The notes below the pieces were generated by a model. It saw only the letters and a program-made list of their open reading frames with translations, made no database searches and was not told the DNA's origin. Below, piece by piece: positions 31,365 through 38,409 of a DNA stretch of 45,305 nucleotides. The stretch's first letter is position 1; each line of letters starts with the position of its first letter. The position numbers were made by a program, and so were the translations under genes. Origin of the DNA: a virus; IMG/VR virus record IMGVR_UViG_3300046660_000388, positions 1-45,305 of that record; one strand, given 5' to 3'.

Positions 31365-31576
31365 GGCCACAGCCGACGCAGCTGCTGCAACCGTGCGGGC
31401 GGCTCAAGGGAAACCGCGAGCACGACCAGATCGAAGATCCAGACGAAGCTCAGCAGATACCCTAGGGCGGCGAGCAGGAACACGAAGTAGCGCACCTCCG
31501 GACTGTACGCTCGGGCCAGGGCTAAACCCAGGGATAACAGCGCCGACCTGAGCGATACCGAAACGTCTTCGCTCAT
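31361..31576 (-). CDS. Antisense single-pass membrane protein between lysis genes and attP (71 aa)
   Basis: Opposite to the late genes; it converges with the holin gene with a 4-nt overlap. A strong membrane segment (YFVFLLAALGYLLSFVWIFD, LVVLAVSL) lies in the C-terminal half. Its place next to attP and its lone orientation are typical of genes expressed from the prophage (superinfection exclusion or host change). Ribosome-binding site is poor, so the ATG at 31576 is not certain. No family recognised. Confidence 0.5.
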   Translation of the reverse strand: MSEDVSVSLRSALLSLGLALARAYSPEVRYFVFLLAALGYLLSFVWIFDLVVLAVSLEPPARLQQLRRLWP

Positions 31577-31620
31577 AGGTAAAGCGTTACCCTAGCGTAC
31601 TCATGGGGTTCCGCACTTTC

Positions 31621-31647
31621 TGGGTTCGAGTCCCATTAGCCACCCCA
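31621..31647. other. attP: Probable attP core: 3' end of a tRNA-His gene
   Basis: These 27 nt contain GGTTCGAGTCCCATTAGCC and end in CACCCCA. They equal the T-arm, acceptor strand and CCA of E. coli tRNA-His except for one base in the T-loop region (GAG against GAA), by comparison from memory. No other tRNA part precedes it, so it is not a working tRNA gene. It lies 38 nt from the end of the small gene coupled to the integrase. Integration here would restore the host tRNA-His 3' end, a classic strategy. Confidence 0.82.
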
Positions 31648-31657
31648 AGGATTTTGA

Positions 31658-31680
31658 GAGGCGCCGCGAGGCGCCTCTTT
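31658..31680 (+). terminator. Terminator beside attP
   Basis: GAGGCGCC-GCGA-GGCGCCTC followed by TTT: an 8-bp stem that would end plus-strand late transcripts before they run antisense into the integrase operon. It follows the tRNA-like core, so it could also have been carried from the host tRNA-His terminator. Confidence 0.72.
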
Positions 31681-31685
31681 GCGTT

Positions 31686-31832
31686 TCAGGGATAGGTCGG
31701 GGATAGTTCCTTCGCCACCGCACGAGCCATCCGACGCAGCCAGCTTCGGACTCGGTAGTATTCGGCGCGCGTCATCTTGCGGGCCAGCGCGTCAGGGATC
31801 TCGAGGGTGAACCAGCGCGGCGGGTTGCTCAT
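31686..31832 (-). CDS. Small protein coupled to integrase (48 aa)
   Basis: ATG at 31832 overlaps the integrase stop as ATGA. The product MSNPPRWFTLEIPDALARKM then TRAEYYRVRSWLRRMARAV is basic and helical, and could bind nucleic acid; no family recognised. It is the last gene of the long early transcript. A longer frame with an upstream start would overlap the integrase and is less likely. Confidence 0.55.
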   Translation of the reverse strand: MSNPPRWFTLEIPDALARKMTRAEYYRVRSWLRRMARAVAKELSPTYP

Positions 31833-32962
31833 GTTCCTGTCCTTCCGAGCGTCTGCTCGAGCTTCGCCATTTCGGCCAGGTCGCCGGCGCCCGGGATCCA
31901 CTTCGCGTAGGTCGTGAGGAAGATCTCGACCGAGTGCCCCATCTGGCCGGCGCAGAAAGCCGGCGTCATGCTAGCCATCAGCATCATGGTCGCGTAGGTG
32001 TGGCGCGTGTTGTACGGCGGCCTGTAGCGCATCCCGAGGCGCTTCAGGCAGGGTGCCCAGTACGACCGGCCGAACGCGCGCTCTCCGGCCCACCTGGCGG
32101 CGTAGCGCGGGTCGTGGAACACGTGCTTGCCGGCCATGAACGTGTCGGTCTTCTGGCCGGCCAGCGCGGCGCGGGCACGGCTGTTCAGCTGCACCTGCCG
32201 CGCGACGCTGGTCTTCGTGCGGTCGACCTCCTCACCCTGCACGACGCCCTCGGCGATCAGCACGTGGCCGGACGCGAGGTCGACGTTCGGCCAGCGCAGG
32301 CCGAAGGCCTCGCCGGTGCGCACGCCCGAGAAGAACTTGAACTCGACGAACCGGGCGACCTGGGCGGGGTAGTGCTTCGCCAAGTCGGCGATGATCGCCT
32401 CGGCCTCGTCGCGCGTGAACGGGTCGACAGGTGGCTTCTGGTGCTTCGCCCGCGGCACGTGGTGCGCCGGGTTGTCGCCGAGGAGCTTGTCGAGGACGGC
32501 CAGGTCGAGCGCCTCGCGCAGAACGCTGACGTAGTTGTTGACCGTCTTGCCCGACAGCTTCGGCCGCGTGCCGAGCGCCGTCAGGATCTCGGACGCCTTC
32601 AGGGCGCGCAGCGGCCGGGCGCCGATGGTGCCTTTCCAGAACGTCGCGGCGCTGTTGTACGCGTTGCGTGTGCTCGCGGCGATGCGCTGGCCGGCGAGCC
32701 ACGTGTCGAGCTGCGTGCCGACCGTGGTCGGCGCCGCGCCGGCGCCGCTGGCCGGGAAGTACTCGGCCATGCTGAACGTGTCGTGCCGGATCCGCTCGCG
32801 GATCTCGGCCGCCAGGCGCGCCGCGTACTTCAGGTTCGCGGGTGTCGGCGCCATCGGCACGCCGTCGACCATCAGCGTCTCGCGGCGCTGCTTCCCGTCC
32901 AGCGTGAACGTGATGCGGATCGACGTCGCGCGGACGTCTACCCCTTGCCCTGCTCGACCCAT
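31829..32962 (-). CDS. int: Tyrosine recombinase integrase
   Basis: 377 aa from ATG 32962. An arm-binding N-terminus with ITFTLDGKQRRETLMVDG is followed by a core-binding domain (residues 80-165) and the catalytic domain: R215 in SGVRTGEAFGLRW, R320/H321 in YNTRHTYAT, H343 in GQMGHSVEIF and nucleophile Y352 in TTYAKW. The first His of the HxxR box is Tyr, common in phage integrases. It catalyses recombination between attP (31621-31647) and the host site. Unusually it ends a long replication-gene operon with coupled genes. Longer N-terminal frames overlap the excisionase. Confidence 0.92.
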   Translation of the reverse strand: MGRAGQGVDVRATSIRITFTLDGKQRRETLMVDGVPMAPTPANLKYAARLAAEIRERIRHDTFSMAEYFPASGAGAAPTTVGTQLDTWLAGQRIAASTRNAYNSAATFWKGTIGARPLRALKASEILTALGTRPKLSGKTVNNYVSVLREALDLAVLDKLLGDNPAHHVPRAKHQKPPVDPFTRDEAEAIIADLAKHYPAQVARFVEFKFFSGVRTGEAFGLRWPNVDLASGHVLIAEGVVQGEEVDRTKTSVARQVQLNSRARAALAGQKTDTFMAGKHVFHDPRYAARWAGERAFGRSYWAPCLKRLGMRYRPPYNTRHTYATMMLMASMTPAFCAGQMGHSVEIFLTTYAKWIPGAGDLAEMAKLEQTLGRTGT

Positions 32963-33135
32963 TGCGAGTACCCCCTCAAGCTGATGAGGCGCCGGCCGTC
33001 GGGCGCCTTGACCCATACGCGACCCTCGAGCCAGATGCCCTTGGCGATCTTCTCCTCGATGGCGCGTTCACTGTAACCGGTGATCTCGGCGGCCTTCTTG
33101 ATCACGACGTAGGGGGCGGCGAGCTCGGCGTTCAT
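32938..33135 (-). CDS. Excisionase-like DNA-binding protein (65 aa)
   Basis: The sequence APYVVIKKAAEITGYSERAI, then EEKIAKGIWLEGRVWVKAPD, then RLISLRGYSQWVEQ is a winged-helix excisionase pattern (KKAAEITGYSERAIEEKI recognition helix plus wing). It would bend attP DNA and favour excision. It overlaps the integrase start by 25 nt. Position and motif agree. Confidence 0.8.
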   Translation of the reverse strand: MNAELAAPYVVIKKAAEITGYSERAIEEKIAKGIWLEGRVWVKAPDGRRLISLRGYSQWVEQGKG

Positions 33136-33641
33136 CAGAAGTCCTCCGGCTGGGCGCCGAGGTATTCCCGGAACCCCACTTTCTGCCCTGCGATGTTGAA
33201 GCCCCAGGCGTTGCGATAGGAACCGGTCATGAACAGCGTCGTCGCCGTCTGACCGTCGGGCAGTGTCAGCCGATGCCAGGAGCCGGCCGGCCGCCAGAGC
33301 ACGCTGCCTGGGCCGTGCCACTTCACGCTGACGAGAACGCCCTCGGCGTCATAGCGCTGTTCGGTGTAGCCTCCCTTCAGGATGACCGTCAGGTACGACC
33401 ACGGGTGATCGTGCGGCGCTTGATCGCGGTCGGAGCGGAGGATCTCATGCACCCGGATCGCGACATCGAACCGCTGCAGCAACCATGTCAACGGGCGACG
33501 CCAGAACTTCGCGCGTTCGGTGCCCGCCGACCCCCAGCTGCCAGCGCCTGCGTACGGCACGAGCCACCAACGATTCATGTAGCCGGCCAAGTGGATGTAG
33601 GGCGTCCGCTTCGCGCGACGAATCAATCGATCGATGATCAT
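33135..33641 (-). CDS. Cupin-fold protein of unknown role (168 aa)
   Basis: A phage cupin: APHDHPWSYLTVILKGGYTE carries the His pair HDH of motif 1, and GPGSVLWRPAGSWHRLTL holds a second His (motif 2), so a metal could be bound. The N-terminal region is basic and Trp-rich (YMNRWWLVPYAGAGSWGSAG). ATG at 33641 follows GGAAGG. The reaction is unknown. It is the second cupin-type protein in the genome (the other is at 7353). It meets the excisionase as TGATG. Confidence 0.68.
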   Translation of the reverse strand: MIIDRLIRRAKRTPYIHLAGYMNRWWLVPYAGAGSWGSAGTERAKFWRRPLTWLLQRFDVAIRVHEILRSDRDQAPHDHPWSYLTVILKGGYTEQRYDAEGVLVSVKWHGPGSVLWRPAGSWHRLTLPDGQTATTLFMTGSYRNAWGFNIAGQKVGFREYLGAQPEDF

Positions 33642-33961
33642 CGCTGCCCTTCCAAGTTGACCAGCAGACCGACGAAATGGTGGAGGCGGCGCAGCGCCTT
33701 GCCGTGCCGCTGGCGCAGCGCCACAGCGGCCTCGAGGAGCGCGACGTCGGCCGCCGTCCATTCGACAGCACAGTCGACCGGCACGACCCCGCCCGGCTCG
33801 GCGCCGTAGCCCATGCCGAGGGCGGGATGCATGCCGACGCGACGCGGCGGTACGGCGCTGCTCGCCTCGGTGTCGGCGAGCGGGTCGACGATCTGGGGGA
33901 ACGACAGGCTGCCCGCTTTGCAGTGGCAGCAGTACGGATCGGTGCAACGGGTGTGGATCAT
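33638..33961 (-). CDS. Hypothetical early protein (107 aa) with Cys cluster
   Basis: ATG at 33961 overlaps the helicase stop as ATGA. The N-terminus HTRCTDPYCCHCKAG has four cysteines and one histidine in 12 residues, possibly a small zinc site. The C-terminal half is a helical segment (EWTAADVALLEAAVALRQRH). Unknown family. Located between the cupin and SNF2 helicase genes. Confidence 0.68.
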   Translation of the reverse strand: MIHTRCTDPYCCHCKAGSLSFPQIVDPLADTEASSAVPPRRVGMHPALGMGYGAEPGGVVPVDCAVEWTAADVALLEAAVALRQRHGKALRRLHHFVGLLVNLEGQR

Positions 33962-35367
33962 CGTTTGCCTTTCATGTAGTCGAGGAGCAGGTCTTGCACG
34001 GCGCCCTTGCTCCGGCGGCGCTCGGCGACCACCTGGTCGACGGTGCCGCGGGCGACGATGTAGTGAATGGAGACGGCGCGGTTCTTCCCGGCCTGGTACT
34101 GGCGCATCGGCCCGACGCGCTCGATGAACTGGTCGTGCTGCTCGAGATCCCACCAGTGGCCGAAGAACGCGACAGTCGCGCAGTGCTCCTGCAGGCCGTC
34201 CACGCCGTGACCCATGCCGGCCGGGTGGCCGAACCAGACGCGGCCGCGGCCCGCCTTCGCGGCGGCCATGCCGGCGTCGGTCGACAGGTCGAGGCCTTCA
34301 GGGAACCGGGCCTTCAGCCGGGCGAGGTCGCTCTTGAAGTGGTACGCGGTCAGCACCGGCTCGCCGGCGTTCTCCTCGACGAGCGATTCCAGCGCCTCGA
34401 GCTTCGCGTCGTGCACCTCGACCCACGCCTTGCCGTCCTCGAGGTACGCCGCGCCGTTCGCCAGCTGCAGGCACTTCATCGTCTTCGCCGCGGCGTTGAA
34501 TGCCTCGATGTCGTTGCCGTCCAGCTGAATGAACAGCTCGCGCTCGAATTCCTTGTACTTCGCCGCGGCGGCGCGCGGCAGGTCGACCTCGATCACGTTG
34601 ACCAGCGGCTCGGCAAGGTCGAACCAGTCCTTAGGGTCGAGCGTCAGGCAGATGTCGGCGAGCCGCTCGTGGATCTGCGCATGCGCGTGATCGAAGATGA
34701 CGGGCACGACGCCGACCTTGTGCGAGATCGCGTCCTTGATCCGCTTGTAGCCGAACCAGCGCTCCTCGAACGACGAGTAGCTGCGCCCCAGGCGCTCGCC
34801 GGCGTCGAGGAACCAGGTCTGGCCCCAGAGGTCTTTCAGGCCGTTGGGCGCCGGCGTGCCGGTCAGGTTGATCCAGCGCTCGACGTCGCGGTGCGCGAAC
34901 TCGCCGAGGGCCTGGGCGCGGACACCGCCCTGCGTGACGCGGAACGACTTGAGCCGCGTCGACTCGTCGGCGATGACGGTGCGGAACGGCCAGGCGCGGC
35001 GCGAGCGCTTGAAGTGGTCGCGCAGCCAGACGAGGTTGTCGTAATTCGTCGAATAGACGGGCGCGTCGAGGAGCAGCGCCGCGGCGCGCTCGGCCGCCGT
35101 GCCCGTGACGCTGACCACGTCGAGACCGCGCAGGTGATCCCACTTGCCGACCTCGTCCGGCCACACGTGCTGGGCGACCCGCTTCGGGCCGAGCACCAGC
35201 GTCGGCGCGCTCTCGCCCCAGACGTTGTGGAGGAAGTCGAGGTACGTCAGCACCATCGTCGTCTTGCCCATGCCGGGCTTGGCGAACAGGGCGCACCGCG
35301 GCGCACCGGCGAACAGCTGCATCGCCGCGTCGGCGTAGGGCCGGGGGGCGTAGACGCGGCGGGTCAC
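33958..35367 (-). CDS. SNF2/DEAD-like helicase
   Basis: 469 aa from GTG 35367, overlapping the upstream gene as GTGA. Walker A is AKPGMGKTTM (K35). Motif II is VIADESTRLKS (DEST in place of DEAH), motif III INLTGTPAPNGL. Late motifs include VWFGHPAGMGHGVDGLQ and QFIERVGPMRQYQAGKN, the QxxxRxxR-type motif VI. This is the compact SNF2-family helicase frequently found with VRR-NUC nuclease and PolA in phages; likely acts in replication or recombination. Longer frames upstream have no support. Confidence 0.88.
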   Translation of the reverse strand: MTRRVYAPRPYADAAMQLFAGAPRCALFAKPGMGKTTMVLTYLDFLHNVWGESAPTLVLGPKRVAQHVWPDEVGKWDHLRGLDVVSVTGTAAERAAALLLDAPVYSTNYDNLVWLRDHFKRSRRAWPFRTVIADESTRLKSFRVTQGGVRAQALGEFAHRDVERWINLTGTPAPNGLKDLWGQTWFLDAGERLGRSYSSFEERWFGYKRIKDAISHKVGVVPVIFDHAHAQIHERLADICLTLDPKDWFDLAEPLVNVIEVDLPRAAAAKYKEFERELFIQLDGNDIEAFNAAAKTMKCLQLANGAAYLEDGKAWVEVHDAKLEALESLVEENAGEPVLTAYHFKSDLARLKARFPEGLDLSTDAGMAAAKAGRGRVWFGHPAGMGHGVDGLQEHCATVAFFGHWWDLEQHDQFIERVGPMRQYQAGKNRAVSIHYIVARGTVDQVVAERRRSKGAVQDLLLDYMKGKR

Positions 35368-35513
35368 GCGAACTCGCCGTACAGCTGCGCCGCGGCGCGC
35401 TCGCGCCACACGCCCTTGGTGACGTCGCCGAGCTGCTCCCAGGCAGGGCACGACGCGCGGTTCGGCATCCCGTTCCACAGGCGCTCGGCCAGCGCTTCGA
35501 TCTCGGCGGTCAT
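35364..35513 (-). CDS. Small hypothetical protein (49 aa)
   Basis: Starts TAEIEALAERLWNGMPNRAS and ends GEFA. Coupled on both sides (ATGA with the gene upstream, GTGA with the helicase), which is the main evidence. Helical and acidic, with one Cys. Family not recognised. Confidence 0.58.
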   Translation of the reverse strand: MTAEIEALAERLWNGMPNRASCPAWEQLGDVTKGVWRERAAAQLYGEFA

Positions 35514-35692
35514 ATGCGGCACGCCTCAGCGATGAGCGCGTCGACCTGCACGTCACCGACGAACGGTGCGATGGCCTGCGGCCGGTACGAGTCGAGCCGG
35601 ATCAGCTCGTTGTACAGGGGAGCCAGTTCAGCGGCGTGACGCCGGCGGGTCTCGTCGATTCGCTCGTACAGCTCCCGGATCTCGGCGTTCAT
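35510..35692 (-). CDS. Small coiled-coil protein (60 aa)
   Basis: MNAEIRELYERIDETRRRHA followed by AELAPLYNELIRLDSYRP forms a likely coiled coil, then a short tail. Coupled by ATGA to both neighbours. It might be a small helper of the methyltransferase or helicase; there is no direct evidence. Confidence 0.6.
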   Translation of the reverse strand: MNAEIRELYERIDETRRRHAAELAPLYNELIRLDSYRPQAIAPFVGDVQVDALIAEACRI

Positions 35693-37206
35693 GCAGCCTC
35701 CCGTAGCATCGACGCATCGACATAGTTCGCCGCCACGATTGCGCATGCCAGCGGCGGGCAAACGCTGTTGCCGCACATGCGCACCTGATCAGCCTTCGAC
35801 AGCACGCGGCCGTCGGCGCCGCGGTCGATGACGTACGAGTCGGGGAAGCCTTGGGCGCGGTACAACTCGCGCGGCTGCAGCATCCGCATGCCGATGTCGG
35901 CGATGTAGTAGTCCTCGCCCTTCACCGTCACGAGGCCGAACCGATCCTTCGTCGTGACGGTGTGCAGCGGCTCGCCGAGCTGCGGATCCTGGTCGGTGCC
36001 GTAGTACTTCAGCAGCAACGCACGGACTTCGGCGTGGTGCTGGCCTTGAGCGCTGACCGTGTGCAGCGGCTCGTCGGTCGGCGCGCTGGCGCTCGTGCCC
36101 CGCAACTTGACCAGGTTGGACGCGACGAGGTGATGGTGATCCTGCGTCGTGATCGTGCTGATCGGGCCGTCGACCGCGATGCCTGGCGTCTCGTTGCCGC
36201 CGTAGTGCTTCGCCAGGAATGCCGCGACGAGCGCATGCTTCTGGCCGTCTACGCAGGTGCCGAGCGGCTTGTCGAGGCCCGGGACACGCGGCGTCTGCCC
36301 TGGGCGCTCGCCGTAGCCGGTCTGGATCAGGGTCGGCGTCGCCAGCAGGTGCTCGGCCTTCGACGTGATCGTGGACAGCGGCGCGTCGATGCCATGCGTC
36401 TTGCCGCCATCGCCGTGCCCGGTGTGTCCGATGCGGACGATGTAGGGCTTCGCCGCATCGAGGACGTAGCGCTTGATCCCGTGCGCGATGCGGCGCATCG
36501 TCGCCGCAGCCAGCGGGCGCTCGCGCTCGAAGATGCTCGGGCACTGCAGCGACCAGTCGATGCATTCGGCCGCCGTGCGGTAGGCCTTGAGGCTTGGGCC
36601 GTGCGTGGCGGTCGGCCACACGATCGGCTGGCCGTCGCAGCGGGCGACGAGGAACAGGCGCTTGCGGATCGTCGGCGCGCCGTAGTCGCACGCCTTCAGC
36701 TCACGGTGCTCGACGACGTAGCCAAGTGCTTCGAGCTGGCCCTTCCACTCGGCGAACGTCTCGCCGCGGCGCGCCGGGTCGGGCATGTCGTCGGCCGTCA
36801 GCGGCCCCCAAGTCTTGAACTCCTCGACGTTCTCCAGGCAGATCACCCGCGGGCGCACGGCGCGTGCCCAGTCGACGACGACCCAGGCGAGCCCGCGAAT
36901 CTTCTTGGACACGGGCTTGCCGCCCTTCGCCTTCGAGAAGTGCTTGCAGTCGGGTGACGCCCACAGCAGGCCGACCGGGCGGCCTTCGGTGACGACCAGC
37001 GGGTCGACCTCGAACACGTCGGCGACGAAGTGCACCGTGGCAGGATGGTTCCGTTGATGCATCGACACGGCCTTGGCGTCGTGGTTGACGGCGACGTCGA
37101 CATGCCGGCCGAGCGCCTGCTCGATGCCATTCGAGGCACCGCCCCCGCCGGCGAACAGGTCGACGACAAGCTCGACGTTCGCGCCCCAGGTGATGACCGG
37201 CTTCAT
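35689..37206 (-). CDS. DNA cytosine-C5 methyltransferase
   Basis: 505 aa. Motif I VVDLFAGGGGAS (14-25), motif IV ASPDCKHFS with catalytic C87, motif VI LENVEEF (E125), motif VIII APTIRKRLFLVA (177-188), motif X GNSVCPPLACAI. This is the phage-type Dcm. Unusually, residues 274-430 hold five tandem units of the form xPLxTxT...H.LVxxxL, each 32-38 residues, in the region where target recognition occurs. Likely protects phage DNA from host restriction. Target sequence cannot be read. Overlaps VRR-NUC gene by ATGA. Confidence 0.93.
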   Translation of the reverse strand: MKPVITWGANVELVVDLFAGGGGASNGIEQALGRHVDVAVNHDAKAVSMHQRNHPATVHFVADVFEVDPLVVTEGRPVGLLWASPDCKHFSKAKGGKPVSKKIRGLAWVVVDWARAVRPRVICLENVEEFKTWGPLTADDMPDPARRGETFAEWKGQLEALGYVVEHRELKACDYGAPTIRKRLFLVARCDGQPIVWPTATHGPSLKAYRTAAECIDWSLQCPSIFERERPLAAATMRRIAHGIKRYVLDAAKPYIVRIGHTGHGDGGKTHGIDAPLSTITSKAEHLLATPTLIQTGYGERPGQTPRVPGLDKPLGTCVDGQKHALVAAFLAKHYGGNETPGIAVDGPISTITTQDHHHLVASNLVKLRGTSASAPTDEPLHTVSAQGQHHAEVRALLLKYYGTDQDPQLGEPLHTVTTKDRFGLVTVKGEDYYIADIGMRMLQPRELYRAQGFPDSYVIDRGADGRVLSKADQVRMCGNSVCPPLACAIVAANYVDASMLREAA

Positions 37207-37556
37207 CGCAGCAGCTCCTCGACGCCCTCGATCGAGTCGATGACGACCACGACCTGGCCGACGGCGCGCATGCGCTCGTGCTCGCGATCCTGGGCGCGCT
37301 CGTGCTCGTCGGCCGGGAACGTCGCCTTGAGGCCGGGACGCTTGACCTCGACCCACAAGGTGCGAGCCGGTCGCGTGCGCACGGCGAAGCCGGCGAAGCC
37401 CCGCACGGGCTTGCCGTCGGCGTCGACGACGTGGGCAGGCAGCATCAGCACGCGGTCAGGCGCCTTGTCGCGGCCGATCCACTGCACCTTGCGCACCTCG
37501 CCGCCGAGCTCCTCGGCGCGCTTGACGAGGTGCTTCTCGATGTCGCGCTCACGCAT
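37203..37556 (-). CDS. VRR-NUC nuclease
   Basis: 117 aa. The VRR-NUC fold is recognised by RKVQWIGRDKAPDRVLML and WVEVKRPGLKATFPADEHER, with PD and EVK as the metal site and QDREHERMRAVG helix. Stand-alone phage VRR-NUC enzymes are structure-specific nucleases, often coded beside an SNF2 helicase as here, and probably resolve replication or recombination intermediates. Overlaps the 90-aa gene by 8 nt. Confidence 0.88.
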   Translation of the reverse strand: MRERDIEKHLVKRAEELGGEVRKVQWIGRDKAPDRVLMLPAHVVDADGKPVRGFAGFAVRTRPARTLWVEVKRPGLKATFPADEHERAQDREHERMRAVGQVVVVIDSIEGVEELLR

Positions 37557-37821
37557 ACGTGACCTCGTCGGCGTCGACCTCCACGAGGACTTCGTCCTGG
37601 CTCGGCGTCAGGTACGGCGCGGGCCGGCGCAACTGCGGCGTGATCTTGATCGGCAGCGTGTCGCGGCCGATCGCGAACAGTTGGACGTAGGTTTCGGTCG
37701 TCATGCCGGGGTAGAACTTCGGCGCGCTGCCGAAGTTGGCCGTGCGAGCCTTGCGCTTCCGGGCGGCGCACTCGCGCTTGACGCGAGCCAAGTCTTCCGG
37801 CTTGAAGACGTACGCGGTCAT
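37549..37821 (-). CDS. Hypothetical protein (90 aa)
   Basis: MTAYVFKPEDLARVKRECAA then RKRKARTANFGSAPKFYPGM; a basic N-terminal helix then a beta-rich half (DTLPIKITPQLRRPAPYLTP). It resembles a small phage protein often near VRR-NUC genes but has no defined function. Coupled by ATGA to the upstream gene. Longer frames would overlap the upstream gene heavily. Confidence 0.65.
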   Translation of the reverse strand: MTAYVFKPEDLARVKRECAARKRKARTANFGSAPKFYPGMTTETYVQLFAIGRDTLPIKITPQLRRPAPYLTPSQDEVLVEVDADEVTYA

Positions 37822-38213
37822 GCGAGCCTCGTTGAACCGTGGAACACCCGGGGCGCGCCCGGCACGACGATCGGCTGGAACCGCGGCACGTAGCCGGGGC
37901 AGATCGTGACCTTGACGCCAGGTGACTCCTGTGTCGGCGTGGTCTCGTCCCACTGCATGGGGATCGTGACCGGCGCCGGGTTGGCGCGGACGCGCACGGT
38001 GCGCAGGCGGTGCGCCAGGAACGCGTCGCGCGCCGGCTCGGTCGTGAAGTACCGGGCGTTCTTGTGGCTGAGCCGGGCGACGAACAGCCGGCCCAGGTCA
38101 ACGAGGTTGCGCGCGGCGTGGCCGACCTGCACGACGGTGCAGCCCATCACCTCGTTCGATCCGACGCCTGTCGGGCGGGCGGCAAGCTGCAGGACTTTCT
38201 CTTGAATGGTCAT
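37818..38213 (-). CDS. Winged-helix-like protein (131 aa), first gene of the third early segment
   Basis: Residues 1-75 (MTIQEKVLQLAARPTGVGSN, EVMGCTVVQVGHAARNLVDL, GRLFVARLSHKNARYFTT) read as a winged-helix like MarR/PadR types: helix-turn-helix with a wing. The C-terminal half is beta-rich and unknown. It follows the operator-promoter at 38229-38264 by about 16 nt and has a TTGGAGACC leader. It may regulate its own operon. Confidence 0.68.
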   Translation of the reverse strand: MTIQEKVLQLAARPTGVGSNEVMGCTVVQVGHAARNLVDLGRLFVARLSHKNARYFTTEPARDAFLAHRLRTVRVRANPAPVTIPMQWDETTPTQESPGVKVTICPGYVPRFQPIVVPGAPRVFHGSTRLA

Positions 38214-38228
38214 CAGGTCTCCAACGGT

Positions 38229-38264
38229 TGATCAGACTTTAGCAAATGCTCAAGTAACGGACAA
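38229..38264 (-). promoter_or_regulatory. Early leftward promoter with operator (site O5)
   Basis: Minus strand: -35 TTGTCC (38264-38259), 17-base spacer, extended -10 TGCTAAAGT (TAAAGT 38241-38236). The operator ACTTTAGCAAATGCTCAAGT (38236-38255) has arms AGCA/TGCT and ACTT/AAGT. It would drive the winged-helix, methyltransferase, helicase, excisionase and integrase genes. The best promoter of the three by -35 match. Confidence 0.7.
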
Positions 38265-38271
38265 GCGAAAT

Positions 38272-38406
38272 CTACGTGATTGCCCAGACGATGATCCCCA
38301 GGCCGATGACCCATCCGCCATGTCCGGTGAGGATCAAGGTAAGCGCTGTGGCGAGCAGCGCCAGATACGCGAGGTACACCGCGAGTTCGCGGTTGTCGTC
38401 GGTCAT
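38272..38406 (-). CDS. Small membrane protein (44 aa)
   Basis: MTDDNRELAVYLAYLALLAT then ALTLILTGHGGWVIGLGIIV: two hydrophobic segments. ATG at 38406 is preceded by GAAAGGACTGACCC inside the end of the DNA polymerase gene, and there is no other gene in the space. Function unknown; sits just before promoter O5. Confidence 0.62.
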   Translation of the reverse strand: MTDDNRELAVYLAYLALLATALTLILTGHGGWVIGLGIIVWAIT

Positions 38407-38409
38407 GGG

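Noticed and set aside
31610-31650. A tRNA gene
   Set aside because: Only the T-arm and acceptor end are present; anticodon and D arms are absent upstream, so it is an attachment core.
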